This document shows, in pieces, positions 13,050-13,114 of a DNA stretch of 13,114 nucleotides. Source of the DNA: Natronohydrobacter sp. GTDB lineage: Bacteria > Pseudomonadota > Alphaproteobacteria > Rhodobacterales > Rhodobacteraceae. The translations under genes and the position numbers were made by a program. The notes under the pieces were generated by a model that was not told the origin of the DNA, ran no database searches, and saw only the letters and a program-made list of their open reading frames with translations. Position 1 is the stretch's first letter. Each line of letters begins with the position of its first letter. The stretch spans positions 1 through 13,114 of the forward strand of contig SKRP01000296.1 in NCBI GenBank assembly GCA_007118445.1, given 5' to 3'.

Positions 13050-13114
13050 AGGGGGGATTGAGGCGTGAAGGGGGGATTGAGGCGTGAAGGGGGGATTGAG
13101 GCGTGAAGGGGGGA
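13045..13114 (+). repeat. 19-bp tandem repeat, 3.7 copies, continuing beyond the window
   Basis: The unit CGTGAAGGGGGGATTGAGG is repeated without a mismatch at 13045, 13064, 13083 and 13102, the last copy being cut by the window edge. The first unit contains the TGA of the EVE-domain gene, so the array starts inside the coding sequence. Nineteen is not a multiple of three, so the array shifts frame each copy. Each unit contains TGA codons that stop read-through. Confidence 0.97.

Overview
The window looks like a chromosomal segment of a GC-rich alphaproteobacterium, most likely a member of the Rhodobacteraceae. The clues are an ethylmalonyl-CoA mutase gene, a hemD / Mic60-type mitofilin / HemY cluster, and dense head-to-tail genes with 1-4 nt overlaps. 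No phage, transposase, integrase or CRISPR array is visible. Apart from one small unrecognised secreted protein and a tandem repeat at the right edge, the genes belong to recognisable families.

Left part (1-2085): the N-terminal 287 codons of ethylmalonyl-CoA mutase (ecm, minus strand, cut by the window edge) stand back to back with a plus-strand gene for a kinase-fold protein of the aminoglycoside/choline phosphotransferase type. That gene converges, with only a few bases between, on the next pair.

Secreted redox pair (2095-4967, minus): a Tat-exported vanadium haloperoxidase-like (PAP2 superfamily) protein is followed, through an ATGA overlap, by an exported FG-GAP/ASPIC-UnbV (CRTAC1-like) calcium-binding propeller protein. 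The haloperoxidase keeps every vanadate-binding residue. A 343 nt intergenic region holds a reasonable promoter for the pair and separates it from a small secreted protein of unknown function (5311-5835, plus).

Centre (6018-10193, all minus): hemD (uroporphyrinogen-III synthase), a Mic60/mitofilin homologue, and a HemY-type TPR membrane protein ending in a four-cysteine ribbon, then tRNA-Thr(CGU). The three protein genes are closely spaced and are probably one transcription unit linking tetrapyrrole synthesis with inner-membrane architecture.

Right part (10285-13049, all plus, divergent from hemD): tsaD (t6A tRNA modification), gpsA (glycerol-3-phosphate dehydrogenase), a YciI-family protein and an EVE-domain protein. 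tsaD/gpsA and yciI/EVE overlap by 4 and 1 nt. The last gene ends inside the first copy of a 19-bp tandem repeat that runs off the window.

The most useful leads are the haloperoxidase/propeller pair, the LapB-like metal ribbon on HemY, the start region of the Mic60 gene (TTG start with an out-of-frame ATG just upstream), and the 19-bp tandem array.
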